The translations under genes were made by a program, and so were the position numbers. The notes below the pieces were generated by a model, which was given only the letters and a program-made list of their open reading frames with translations, had not been told where the DNA came from and made no database searches. Shown here in pieces: positions 13,457-21,195 of a stretch of DNA of 33,464 nt (positions are counted from its first letter, which is position 1; each line of letters opens with the position of its first letter). Source of the DNA: Solirubrobacteraceae bacterium (GTDB lineage Bacteria; Actinomycetota; Thermoleophilia; Solirubrobacterales; Solirubrobacteraceae); NCBI GenBank assembly GCA_017882465.1, contig JADGPN010000015.1, positions 1-33,464 on the forward strand. The letters run 5' to 3'.

Positions 13457-14857
13457 ATGACCAACGATCTCGCCCGTTGGCAGTTCGCAACGACGAGCAT
13501 CTACCACTTTCTGTTCGTGCCGGTGACAATCGGGCTGGCGTTCCTGGTCGCGATCCTGCAGACGGCGTGGCATCGCAACGGGAACCCTGAGTACCGCCGC
13601 GTGACGCGCTTCTTCGGGACGCTCCTGCTGATCAACATTGCCGTCGGAGTCGTCACCGGGATCGTGCAGGAGTTCGAGTTCGGGATGAACTGGTCGAGCT
13701 ACTCGCGCTTCGTGGGCGATGTCTTCGGAGGTCCGCTGGCGATGGAGGGCCTGGCGGCATTCTTCCTCGAGTCGACCTTCCTCGGGCTGTGGCTGTTCGG
13801 CTGGGACAGGCTTCCCAAGCGCGTGCACCTCGCCTGCATCTGGCTGGTGGCGATCGGGGCGATGCTGTCGGCCGCGTTCATCATGGCTGCCAATTCGTGG
13901 ATGCAGCACCCGGTGGGCTACGTGCTGAACTCGAGTGGGCAGCCCGTGCTCAACGACATCGGCGCCCTGTTCACCAACCCGACGTTCACCTGGAGCTACG
14001 TCCACGTGCTGCTGGCGTCACTGATCACCGGGGCACTGGTGATGCTCTCGGTGTCGGCCTGGCATCTGCGCAAGGAGCGTGCGGTCGAGGCCTTCCGCCA
14101 CACGGCTTCGGTATCGCTGGCGGTGCTGATCCCGACCATTCTGCTGACGATGTTCGTCGGCAGCGAGCTGGGGGTGGTCGAGACCAAGTACCAGCCGATG
14201 AAGATCGCCGCCGCTGAGGGGCAATGGAACACCTGCCAGCCGTGCTCGTTCTCGCTGTTCCAGATCGGCGGCGGCAACAACGACCAGACGCCATCGCAGA
14301 TCATCGAGATTCCGCATCTGCTCTCGCTGCTGGCGACCAATTCCTGGAACGGCAAGGTGGTGGGCCTGAACCAGCTCCAGGCGCAGTACGTCAAGCAGTA
14401 CGGGCCCGGCAACTACGTGCCCGATGTGTTCATCCAGTATTGGTCGATGCGGATCATGGCGTACCTGGCCTCGCTGGTGGTGCTGCTGGCGCTGTGGGGC
14501 GGGTGGCTGATGCACCGGGGAAGCCTGGTGCGCTCGAAGTTGTTCCTGCGACTGTCGGTGTGGGCGGTGGTGACGCCCTTCCTGATGAACACTGCCGGTT
14601 GGATGCTGACCGAGAACGGCCGCCAGCCGTGGATCGTCCAGGGCCTGATGAAGACCGCCACCGCGAACTCCCCTTCGGTCACCTCGACCGACATCTGGAT
14701 CAGCCTGATCGTCTTCGTGCTGATCCATCTCGCGCTCGGCGCCGCCGACTTGTGGCTGATGCTGCGCTACTCACGTAAGGAGCTCGGCCAGGAGGACGAA
14801 CACGCCGGAGAACCCTCCGAACCGGGAGCCGCGGCCGTCCCGGTGCTGACCTATTGA
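13457..14857 (+). CDS. cydA: cytochrome bd ubiquinol oxidase subunit I
   Basis: This 466-residue CydA has the expected heme ligands: His17 in SIYHFLFVP (heme b595), His183 in YVHVLLAS and Met in YWSMRIMAY (b558). It also has GRQPW near the C-terminal helices. The quinol-binding loop is of the short form (YQPMKIAAAEGQW, Lys249 and Glu254). An unusual CxxC (Cys260, Cys263) follows immediately. With CydB it oxidises quinol and reduces O2 to water without pumping protons, and is favoured at low oxygen or under oxidative stress. ATG 13457 matches the family N-terminus (DLARWQFA); the upstream extension is unsupported. It is separated from cydB by 28 bases. Confidence 0.95.
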   Translation: MTNDLARWQFATTSIYHFLFVPVTIGLAFLVAILQTAWHRNGNPEYRRVTRFFGTLLLINIAVGVVTGIVQEFEFGMNWSSYSRFVGDVFGGPLAMEGLAAFFLESTFLGLWLFGWDRLPKRVHLACIWLVAIGAMLSAAFIMAANSWMQHPVGYVLNSSGQPVLNDIGALFTNPTFTWSYVHVLLASLITGALVMLSVSAWHLRKERAVEAFRHTASVSLAVLIPTILLTMFVGSELGVVETKYQPMKIAAAEGQWNTCQPCSFSLFQIGGGNNDQTPSQIIEIPHLLSLLATNSWNGKVVGLNQLQAQYVKQYGPGNYVPDVFIQYWSMRIMAYLASLVVLLALWGGWLMHRGSLVRSKLFLRLSVWAVVTPFLMNTAGWMLTENGRQPWIVQGLMKTATANSPSVTSTDIWISLIVFVLIHLALGAADLWLMLRYSRKELGQEDEHAGEPSEPGAAAVPVLTY

Positions 14858-14885
14858 TGGCCGCTCTCGCAAGGACCTCACTCTG

Positions 14886-15896
14886 ATGCAGCTGCACACG
14901 CTCTGGTTCATCATCATCGCGATCCTCTGGGTGGGGTTCTTCGTCCTGGAGGGATTCGACTTCGGGGTCGGCGCGCTGCACACGATCGTGGGCCGGACCG
15001 ACACCGAGCAGCGCGTCGCGCTGAATGCGATCGGCCCGTTCTGGGACGGCAACGAGGTGTGGCTGATCGTGGCCGGCGCGGGCATGTTCGCGGCCTTCCC
15101 CAACTGGTACGCGACCATGTTCTCCGCGCTCTACCTGGCCCTGCTGCTCGTGCTGGTGGCGCTGATGGCCCGCGGGGTGACGTTCGAGTTCCGGGGCAAG
15201 AGCGACGACCCGCGTTGGCGTCACGCCTGGACCTGGGGCATGACGCTGGGAAGCCTGCTGGTCCCGCTGCTGATCGGCGTCGGCCTGGGCGATCTCCTGA
15301 ACGGCCTGCCGATCAACCAGAGCCACGAGTACACAGGGAACTTCTTCGATCTGCTCACGCCCTACGGCCTGTGGACGGGTCTGACCCTGCTCGGACTGTG
15401 CCTGCTGCACGGCGCGACCTTCCTGGCCCTGAAGACGACCGACGAAGTGCGGGCCCGGGCCCATGCCGTGGCGCGGCCGCTGGGCTGGGCGGCGATCGTC
15501 CTGGTCGTCGGCTTCGTGATCTGGACGCGCGCGGTCACCGGGCACACGCAGGTGCCGGGACCGGTGGAGGTCCTGGCGGTGATCGCGGTCGTGTTCGCGG
15601 CGCGCTTGGCCGGCAGCGAGCGACACGAGGGGTGGGCGTTCACGGCCTCGGCGGTCGCGATCGCCGCCACCGTCGGCTCGATCTTCATCGACCTGTATCC
15701 CAACGTGATGGTGTCGAGCACGAAGGCGGCCTACAACCTGACCGTCAACAACGCGTCCTCAGGCTCCTACGCGCTGAAGGTGATGACGATCGTCACCGTG
15801 ATCTTCCTGCCGGTCGTGCTGGTCTATCAGGGCTGGTCGTTCCACGTCTTTCGCGCCCGGGTCAAGGCTCCACCGGCCCCGGCCGACGGCTCGTGA
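14886..15896 (+). CDS. cydB: cytochrome bd ubiquinol oxidase subunit II
   Basis: The 336-residue protein starts MQLHTLWFIIIAILWVGFFV and continues with the CydB signature LEGFDFGVGAL and GPFWDGNEVWLIVAGAGMFAAFP. It has eight or nine membrane helices. It is the structural partner of CydA and carries part of the proton path. AAGGA lies upstream of ATG 14886. The downstream cydCD genes usually needed for heme-oxidase assembly are absent here; the next gene is a convergent stress protein, so cydCD must be elsewhere if present. Confidence 0.95.
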   Translation: MQLHTLWFIIIAILWVGFFVLEGFDFGVGALHTIVGRTDTEQRVALNAIGPFWDGNEVWLIVAGAGMFAAFPNWYATMFSALYLALLLVLVALMARGVTFEFRGKSDDPRWRHAWTWGMTLGSLLVPLLIGVGLGDLLNGLPINQSHEYTGNFFDLLTPYGLWTGLTLLGLCLLHGATFLALKTTDEVRARAHAVARPLGWAAIVLVVGFVIWTRAVTGHTQVPGPVEVLAVIAVVFAARLAGSERHEGWAFTASAVAIAATVGSIFIDLYPNVMVSSTKAAYNLTVNNASSGSYALKVMTIVTVIFLPVVLVYQGWSFHVFRARVKAPPAPADGS

Positions 15897-15950
15897 GCGC
15901 CGCCCGTCCTCCCCGCACATTCGGTGCCGCGCCGACCCGCGCGGCCGCGC

Positions 15951-16403
15951 CTACCGGGCTGCTGCGCCGGGTACGACCAGCACCGGCCGCTCGGAGTGGT
16001 GCACGACGGCGTTCGAGAGGCTGCCGAGCAACGCTGACTGCACCGCGGTGGCCCCGCGCGTCCCGACGACGATGAACGCCACGTCCAGCTCAGCGGCCAC
16101 GTCGAGGATCGTCCGCCACAGGCTCGGTCCGCTACGCTGCACGCGCTTCTCCACCTCCAGGCCCAACCCACGCGCGAGTTCGTAGCCCTGCTGGGCGACC
16201 GCCTCCGCGCGCTCTGCGGAGAACCGCTCGAGCTCGGCCAGCGAGGGCGTATCGGGGGCCTCGACGAGGCCGAACGAGTCGGAGGCGGCGACGGGCGGAT
16301 TCCAGACGTGCAGCAGCGTCACGGGCTGGTGCCCCAGCGCCGCCCCGGCGACATCGATCGCGTGCTTGGCGCTCGCGGACCCGTCGTAGCAGAGCAGAAT
16401 CAT
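15951..16403 (-). CDS. universal stress protein (UspA family)
   Basis: The 150-residue protein is a single Usp domain. It begins MILLCYDGSASAKHAID (the first strand and the ATP-contacting Asp) and ends with the ATP-binding loop GTRGATAVQSALLGSLSNAVVHH followed by RPVLVVPG. Nucleotide-binding Usp proteins are induced by growth arrest, hypoxia or redox stress in actinobacteria. It is convergent with cydAB, which fits an oxygen-limitation neighbourhood but does not prove co-regulation. ATG 16403 is preceded at eight bases by TACAGT and lacks a Shine-Dalgarno sequence. Confidence 0.93.
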   Translation of the reverse strand: MILLCYDGSASAKHAIDVAGAALGHQPVTLLHVWNPPVAASDSFGLVEAPDTPSLAELERFSAERAEAVAQQGYELARGLGLEVEKRVQRSGPSLWRTILDVAAELDVAFIVVGTRGATAVQSALLGSLSNAVVHHSERPVLVVPGAAAR

Positions 16404-16411
16404 CGCGGTTG

Positions 16412-16417
16412 ACTGTA
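16412..16417 (-). promoter_or_regulatory. -10 box TACAGT of the universal stress protein gene
   Basis: On the minus strand TACAGT ends eight bases before ATG 16403. The absence of a Shine-Dalgarno sequence supports a leaderless transcript. Confidence 0.45.
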
Positions 16418-16455
16418 GACCACGGGATGTACGTAGTTCACCCCGATCTGAGTCC

Positions 16456-16692
16456 GTGCTCTGGCCGCTCGCGAGCCTGGGACTCGCCTGGCACGCTCAG
16501 CGGGTGCTCTCGAGAGCAAAGACTGCTGACGGTCGCCCCTTGTGCGCGCTGTGCGGTGAGGTGATCGGCGTCTTCGAACCGCTCATCCGCCACCTCGAGG
16601 GACGAGCGCACGAGACCTCGTTGGCCGCCCAGCCCGGCCTGGAGGTGGGGGCCGGCGATCTCTATCACCGGCCCTGCTTCGACCGCATCTAG
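16456..16692 (+). CDS. small zinc-ribbon-like hypothetical protein
   Basis: This 78-residue frame has CALCGEVIGVFEP near residue 30 and LYHRPCF at the C-terminus, giving a C-x2-C ... H-x2-C arrangement that could bind one zinc ion. Between them is a charged strand region with HLEGRAHETS. It resembles short actinobacterial hypothetical proteins with the same CxxCGE...YHRxC framework; function unknown. The start is uncertain: GTG 16456 gives the longest form, while GTG 16504 would start closer to the Cys motif. Neither has a good Shine-Dalgarno sequence. A membrane-type fragment on the other strand overlaps its 3' end. Confidence 0.6.
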   Translation: MLWPLASLGLAWHAQRVLSRAKTADGRPLCALCGEVIGVFEPLIRHLEGRAHETSLAAQPGLEVGAGDLYHRPCFDRI

Positions 16693-16912
16693 AGGCGGCC
16701 GGCCCTCGCTTCAGCGCCGCGGCGCCGAGCGCAGCGCACTGGGCGCGACGGCGCGTGGCAGCGATCGCGGTCGGAACCGCGATCAACGCCAGTGCCGGGC
16801 TCCTCGGCCCGCCGGTGATCGCGATTCCCACGGCGATGGCAAGATCGGACAGCGTGACGAAGATCGCGACTGTCGAGAGCTCGCGCACACCCGCGACCCC
16901 GGCTCGAGCCAC
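16690..16912 (-). pseudogene. fragment resembling the membrane sensor part of a GGDEF or histidine-kinase protein
   Basis: A minus-strand frame from GTG 16912 reads ELSTVAIFVTLSDLAIAVGI, then AITGGPRSPALALIAVPTAI. This is two membrane helices joined by the turn GGPRSP, typical of N-terminal membrane sensor regions of actinobacterial diguanylate cyclases and sensor kinases. Neither a GGDEF nor a kinase domain follows; the frame degenerates into Arg/Pro-rich sequence and overlaps the zinc-ribbon-like gene antisense. An in-frame TGA lies two codons upstream of the GTG. A decayed remnant is the best reading. The rest of the 474-bp interval 16693-17166 holds only the repeats at 17113-17145. Confidence 0.35.
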
Positions 16913-17112
16913 CGATCACCCGCGCGCGAGCCTCGTCGCTTGCACCGAGACAGGCCTCCGGTCGACGTCTCCATATGACTCGTATCGGCAACCGCGGCAC
17001 CCGACGGGACCGTCACCCTCCGTACGATCGAAGCGGGAGAACCACGGAATCCGGATCCAAGGCCCGGCGTCCTGCGCGGGCGGGAACCGCGTCAGTCCCT
17101 GGGTAAGCGGAG

Positions 17113-17145
17113 TCTCACCGGTCTCTTAGCGGATACTCAAGCCGG
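17113..17145 (+). promoter_or_regulatory. three 11-bp direct repeats upstream of the redox cluster
   Basis: Units TCTCACCGGTC, TCTTAGCGGAT and ACTCAAGCCGG lie head to tail. All share CT at positions 2-3 and A at 5; the first two also share CGG at 7-9. An 11-bp periodicity is the footprint of OmpR/PhoB-type response regulators. The site is 21 bp upstream of the first gene of the cluster. Confidence 0.35.
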
Positions 17146-17166
17146 CGTCCCAGACTTCCGGGTGCG

Positions 17167-17475
17167 ATGACGCCTCGCACCACCACCCGCGACCGCGGGC
17201 TCGCTCTGATCTCGCGCTTCAATCGCTGGCTGATCGCCGGCGCGGTGGCCGCGTCCGGGTTGATCTCGCTGACTGCCGCCCACGCCTTTCGCGGGCACCC
17301 CGTGAACGGAACCGCAGCGTCCTCGGGCGCCGGCGGAGCAACTGCGGCCGCGAGCAGCGCCCCCGCGCCGTCGCCGTCCGCCTCAGGTCAGGACGGCGGC
17401 AGCCTGCAGCAGCCCGCGCAGGCTCCGGCGCCGGCGCAATCCGCGCCGAGCCCGGTGGTCTCGGGGGGCTCGTGA
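17167..17475 (+). CDS. small exported or membrane-anchored Ala/Ser/Pro-rich protein
   Basis: The 102-residue protein has a basic N-terminus, one hydrophobic helix (about residues 20-40, WLIAGAVAASGLISLTAAHA) and then a low-complexity Ala/Gly/Ser/Pro/Gln tail to the end. The AHA site could be cut by signal peptidase I, or the helix may remain as an anchor. There is no lipobox and no recognisable domain. It is the first gene of a tight cluster, 25 bases before the heme protein gene, so a role at the membrane with that protein is inferred. Similar short anchored proteins precede ferric-reductase-like genes in other actinobacteria, as far as I recall. Confidence 0.7.
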   Translation: MTPRTTTRDRGLALISRFNRWLIAGAVAASGLISLTAAHAFRGHPVNGTAASSGAGGATAAASSAPAPSPSASGQDGGSLQQPAQAPAPAQSAPSPVVSGGS

Positions 17476-17500
17476 CGATGCCGAGCGACGGGGGTGACTC

Positions 17501-18616
17501 ATGATCACCGCCGCTGCCGCCTCACCCAGCGCGATGTGGTACCTCACCCGCGGGACGGGCGTGGTCGCACTCGTGCTGCTCACGCTTTCGGTGGCCCTCG
17601 GGGTCGCCAACGTGCGGCGCGTGCAGACGGCCGACATGCCGAGGTTCGTGTTCGGCGCAATTCATCGCAACGCGTCGCTGCTGGCGATCGTGTTCCTGGC
17701 GGTCCACATCGGGACCTCGCTGCTGGACGGCTTCGCGCCAATCCGGCTGCTCGACGTGATCGTGCCGTTCCGCTCGGCCTACCGGCCGTTGTGGCTCGGC
17801 TTCGGAACGCTGGCCTTCGATCTGCTGCTGGCGGTCACGATCACCAGCCTCCTGCGACGGCGGTTCGGCTATCGGGCGTGGCGAGCGACGCACTGGGCAG
17901 CCTACGCGTGCTGGCCCGTGGCTCTGTTGCACGGACTCGGAACGGGCAGTGACGCCAAGACGACCTGGATGCTGGCGATCACCGGCGTCTGCGTGATCGT
18001 GGTGATCGTCGCCGTGGTCGCCCGCGCCACCGATGGATGGCCGAACCACGCCGGTGCCCGCGCAACCGCTCTCGTCGCCTCGGCGATGGTCCCGCTGGGG
18101 CTGCTGGTGTGGCTCCCGAGCGGCCCGCTGGCCGCCGGCTGGGCCAAGCGGGCCGGCACCCCGAGCACGTTGCTCCCGAGCGCCACCGCGGCGGCCGCCG
18201 GCGGATCGGCAGCGGCGAGTGGCTCGGCATCGCCAGGTGCGAATGCGTCCCGGGTCTCGTTCACGGCGCCGGTCAGCGGAACCGTGAGCCAGGGGCAGAT
18301 CGAGGGCAACCGGTATCAGGTCCATCTCTCGCTCGCGATCGCCGGGCGGCATCTCAGCTCACTCGGGATCCGCATCATCGGTCAACCGGTCGACGGCGGC
18401 GGCGTGGCGATGACGACGAGCCGGGTGGACCTCGGCACGGGCCCCGATCCGACCCTCTACCGGGGCCGAGTAACTTCGCTCCAGGGGACGAACATCGCCG
18501 CGTCGGTGCGAGATGCGAGCGGCGCCGCGATCGCGCTGCTGGCGCGGCTGCAGATCGACACCGGGAATGGAACCGTCAGCGGCACGGTCACGGCGTCACC
18601 CGGAGGGGGTGGGTGA
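17501..18616 (+). CDS. ferric-reductase-like transmembrane bis-heme protein
   Basis: This 371-residue protein has about six N-terminal membrane helices (residues 15-215) resembling the ferric reductase-like (cytochrome b) domain. Two His pairs are spaced as expected for two b hemes across the membrane: His55 and His69 (GAIHRN...LAVHIG), and His131 and His144 (ATHWAAY...LLHGLG). There is no FAD or NAD domain. Instead a Ser/Ala-rich linker leads to an extracytoplasmic beta-rich domain (about 250-362) of unknown type. Electrons would therefore have to come from a separate cytoplasmic protein; the next gene, NuoF-like and overlapping by one base, is the natural candidate. The terminal acceptor outside the membrane is unknown. 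Confidence 0.82.
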   Translation: MITAAAASPSAMWYLTRGTGVVALVLLTLSVALGVANVRRVQTADMPRFVFGAIHRNASLLAIVFLAVHIGTSLLDGFAPIRLLDVIVPFRSAYRPLWLGFGTLAFDLLLAVTITSLLRRRFGYRAWRATHWAAYACWPVALLHGLGTGSDAKTTWMLAITGVCVIVVIVAVVARATDGWPNHAGARATALVASAMVPLGLLVWLPSGPLAAGWAKRAGTPSTLLPSATAAAAGGSAAASGSASPGANASRVSFTAPVSGTVSQGQIEGNRYQVHLSLAIAGRHLSSLGIRIIGQPVDGGGVAMTTSRVDLGTGPDPTLYRGRVTSLQGTNIAASVRDASGAAIALLARLQIDTGNGTVSGTVTASPGGGG

Positions 18617-19905
18617 TGGCGATCGCCACCGAGCAGGCGCTGCCGCGGATCTTGACCGGAATCGGCGAGGAGCCGATGGCCGAGCTCGAGTCGCATCTCG
18701 ACGTGCACGGGCCGCTTCCGGATCTCCGCAGGTGGTCCCCTGAGCAGATCATCTCCGTGGTCGAGCGGTCGGGGCTGCGCGGGCACGGAGGAGCCTCATT
18801 CCCGATGGCGACCAAGCTGCGCGCCGTGGCTTCCCGGCGCAAGCCCAAGATCCTGGTCGCCAACGGCACCGAGGGCGAGCCGGCGAGCAAGAAGGATCGC
18901 GTCCTCCTGCGCGAGCTGCCGCATCTCGTGCTGGATGGAGCCGCGATCGCGGCCCGCGCCGTCGGCGCAGGAGAGGCGGTCATCGCCGTCTCCGACGTCG
19001 ACGAGCGCAGCGCACGCAGCCTGGAGCTGGCCGTGGACGAGCGGCAGCACGCGGGGCTGCGGGGTGACCCTCAGTTTCAGCTCTTCGGAGCTCCCGAACG
19101 CTGGCTCACGGGTCAGGAATCGGCGCTCGTCAACGTGCTCAATGGCGGCCCCGGTAAACCCACCTTCGGGCCGCGGCCCTTCGAACGCGGCGTGCGACAG
19201 CGGCCGACGCTGGTGCAGAACGTGGAGACGCTCGCGCATCTGGCGCTGATCGCCCGTCACGGCGCTGATTGGTTTCGGCTGCTCGGCACCGACCGCGACC
19301 CCGGATCGGCGCTCGTCACCGTCGCCGGAGCCGTATCCGCCCCAGGGGTGTACGAGATCGAGCATGGCATGCCGCTCGAGGAGCTGCTGCAGACCGCGGA
19401 CGGACGCGAGCCGCTGTCCGCCGTGCTGCTCGGTGGGTACTTCGGGACCTGGCTTCCGGGCGCCCACATCCGCGGAGTGCGGCTTGCCGCCGAGCACCTC
19501 GCCGAGCACGGTGCGAGCCTCGGCGCCGGGGTGATCGTCGCGCTCGGGCAGTCGGCCTGCCCGGTGGCGGAGACGGCGCGGATCGCCGACTACTTCGCCG
19601 CGCAGAGCGCCGGTCAATGCGGGCCGTGCACGAACGGACTCGGTGCGGTCGCCGACACCGTCCAGCAGCTCGCCACCGGCACGGCTTCGGCCGGGGCTCG
19701 CGCGGAGCTCGCCCGCTGGGGCAAGGACATTAAGGGTCGCGGTGCCTGCCAGCATCCCGATGGCGCCGTGCGCTTCGTCTCGAGCGCCCTCAGGGTCTTC
19801 GCCGAGGATTTCGACGATCACGCCCGGCACGGCCCGTGCCCGCGCTGCTCGCACCCTCCTGTTCTCCCGGCCACCCCGATCCCGGCCTTTCCGGTCGCCC
19901 GGTAA
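18616..19905 (+). CDS. NuoF-like FMN / iron-sulfur oxidoreductase
   Basis: The 429-residue protein follows the NuoF/HoxF layout. The NADH/FMN region contains GLRGHGGASFP (about 53-63) and VANGTEGEPASKKDR (81-95). An SLBB beta-grasp part follows (TVAGAVSAPGVYEI, about 235-248). The C-terminal iron-sulfur domain carries Cys335, Cys338 and Cys378. The first Cys of the complex I N3 motif is Ala332 here (SAGQCGPC), while an extra CPRC lies at 408-411. It overlaps the heme protein stop (TGATG) and is followed three bases later by a ferredoxin. It probably moves electrons between NAD(P)H or ferredoxin and the membrane heme protein; direction and partner are inferred. Confidence 0.88.
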   Translation: MAIATEQALPRILTGIGEEPMAELESHLDVHGPLPDLRRWSPEQIISVVERSGLRGHGGASFPMATKLRAVASRRKPKILVANGTEGEPASKKDRVLLRELPHLVLDGAAIAARAVGAGEAVIAVSDVDERSARSLELAVDERQHAGLRGDPQFQLFGAPERWLTGQESALVNVLNGGPGKPTFGPRPFERGVRQRPTLVQNVETLAHLALIARHGADWFRLLGTDRDPGSALVTVAGAVSAPGVYEIEHGMPLEELLQTADGREPLSAVLLGGYFGTWLPGAHIRGVRLAAEHLAEHGASLGAGVIVALGQSACPVAETARIADYFAAQSAGQCGPCTNGLGAVADTVQQLATGTASAGARAELARWGKDIKGRGACQHPDGAVRFVSSALRVFAEDFDDHARHGPCPRCSHPPVLPATPIPAFPVAR

Positions 19906-19908
19906 GCG

Positions 19909-20109
19909 ATGCGCGTCGCCGTCGACCCGATCCAATGCGTGGCTCACGGGCTGTGCGCCGAGCTGCTCCCCGAGCGCATCCGCCTCGACGATTGGGGTTA
20001 CCCGATCCTGGACGGCGAGCCGGTGCCGCGGGAGCTGGTCGGGATCGCCCGGCGTGCCGCCGATGCGTGCCCTACATTGGCGCTGTTGCTCGAACCAGAC
20101 GGCAAGTGA
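19909..20109 (+). CDS. P450-type 3Fe-4S/4Fe-4S ferredoxin
   Basis: The 66-residue protein shows Cys10-x2-His13-x2-Cys16 (QCVAHGLC) and Cys54-Pro (DACPT). This is the single-cluster ferredoxin pattern in which the second Cys is replaced, here by His, as in many actinobacterial ferredoxins serving cytochrome P450s. The cluster is probably 3Fe-4S, or 4Fe-4S with His ligation. No P450 gene is present in the window. Its place three bases after the NuoF-like gene and overlapping the lipoprotein start (GTGA) suggests that it serves the redox cluster instead. Confidence 0.93.
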   Translation: MRVAVDPIQCVAHGLCAELLPERIRLDDWGYPILDGEPVPRELVGIARRAADACPTLALLLEPDGK

Positions 20110-21080
20110 GGCGACTGGCAGGGCCGGCCGTGGCGATGGCGGCGGCGCTGACGCTGGCGGGCTGCGGAGGGGGTGGCCAGGCAACGCCGGCCTCGGCCTC
20201 GGGACCCGCTGGCGGCGCTTCGACGAGCGCAACCGGTTCGGCCACTGTGCCGGTGCCCGCGCCGCCCCCGAAGCCGGTGCCGCCGCCGTACCCGAAGCTG
20301 CTCCCGGCCGCGCTGGGCTTGCCGCCGGCGCACTTCGTCCCGGCGGTTCTGGTGCGCGGCCAGACCGCGGTCTGGATCGCCAGCTCGGCCTCCGGGGTCG
20401 GGCTGCTGTCGTTCGACCAGGACCTCGTGAAGTTGGTGCTGCACGCGGGTTCCGTCGATCCGGGCGGCTCCGGCTGGCGCTGGGGACCGGCCGTGATCGG
20501 GTCCGAGCGCCGGCGCCTGGTGGCCGGGTTCAACGGGGGCTTCAAGTTCTCCACCGGAGCCGGCGGCTTCGTGTCCGGCCGCCGCGTCGCAGTCGCGCCC
20601 ACGGACGGCCTCGGCTCGATCGTCATCTACCAGGACGGTCACACCGACATCGGCGCCTGGCACCGTGGCCTGCCGGCCCCGGGCACGCCCGTCGTGTCCG
20701 TGCGCCAGAACCTCGGTTTGCTGATCGACCACGGCGCGCCGGCCTCCAACCTCGACTGCCTCAGCTGCTGGGGCGCGACTCTCGGCGGCGTGGTCGACCC
20801 CGCCCGCTCAGCGCTCGGCATCACGGCCCACGGGCGCCTGATCTGGGCCGGGGGCGAGCACCTGACGGTGGCGCACCTGGCCAACGCGCTGCTGGCCGCG
20901 AAGGTTCAGCGCGCCGTCCAGCTCGACATCAACCCGGCGTGGGTGGCGGGCTACCTGTATGGGCACCGCGGCGGCCACGGGCCGCTGGCGCCGGTGCCGG
21001 TGGCGCCCGGGCAGGTTGGGGTGTCGGGCTTCTTCCTGGTCCCGTACAGCCGTGACTTCTTCACGTTGATATCGCGGTGA
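20106..21080 (+). CDS. lipoprotein with phosphodiester glycosidase (NAGPA) domain
   Basis: From GTG 20106 (324 residues) the protein starts with a lipoprotein signal ending in LTLAGC, so Cys about 20 would be lipidated. A Ser/Ala/Pro linker runs to about residue 65. The rest matches the NAGPA-type phosphodiester glycosidase fold: WRWGPAVIGSERRRLVAGFNGGFKF, SVRQNLGLLIDHG, and LDINPAWVAGYLY. The family removes N-acetylglucosamine-1-phosphodiester in mammals; bacterial members are linked to exopolysaccharide but mostly untested. The GTG overlaps the ferredoxin stop, so co-translation is likely. Why an extracellular glycosidase-like protein ends an electron-transfer cluster is unclear. Confidence 0.85.
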   Translation: MRRLAGPAVAMAAALTLAGCGGGGQATPASASGPAGGASTSATGSATVPVPAPPPKPVPPPYPKLLPAALGLPPAHFVPAVLVRGQTAVWIASSASGVGLLSFDQDLVKLVLHAGSVDPGGSGWRWGPAVIGSERRRLVAGFNGGFKFSTGAGGFVSGRRVAVAPTDGLGSIVIYQDGHTDIGAWHRGLPAPGTPVVSVRQNLGLLIDHGAPASNLDCLSCWGATLGGVVDPARSALGITAHGRLIWAGGEHLTVAHLANALLAAKVQRAVQLDINPAWVAGYLYGHRGGHGPLAPVPVAPGQVGVSGFFLVPYSRDFFTLISR

Positions 21081-21195
21081 GGCGGCGCTCCCCGTTGTGC
21101 TCGCGGCGCTCACGGTCGTTCCTGGGGCACTGGTGCTTGACTGGAGTCAGGATGCTGGTGCCGCCGGCATGCGCGCCTCGAGGCAAGGAGAGAGA

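Noticed and set aside
18037-18615. in-frame upstream extension of the NuoF-like gene
   Set aside because: The frame is open because of high GC but overlaps the heme protein gene. ATG 18616 overlaps its stop and gives the family N-terminus.
18796-20232. 478-residue minus-strand open frame
   Set aside because: It lies opposite the NuoF-like, ferredoxin and lipoprotein genes, which have clear motifs. Its own sequence is Arg/Gly-rich with no domain.
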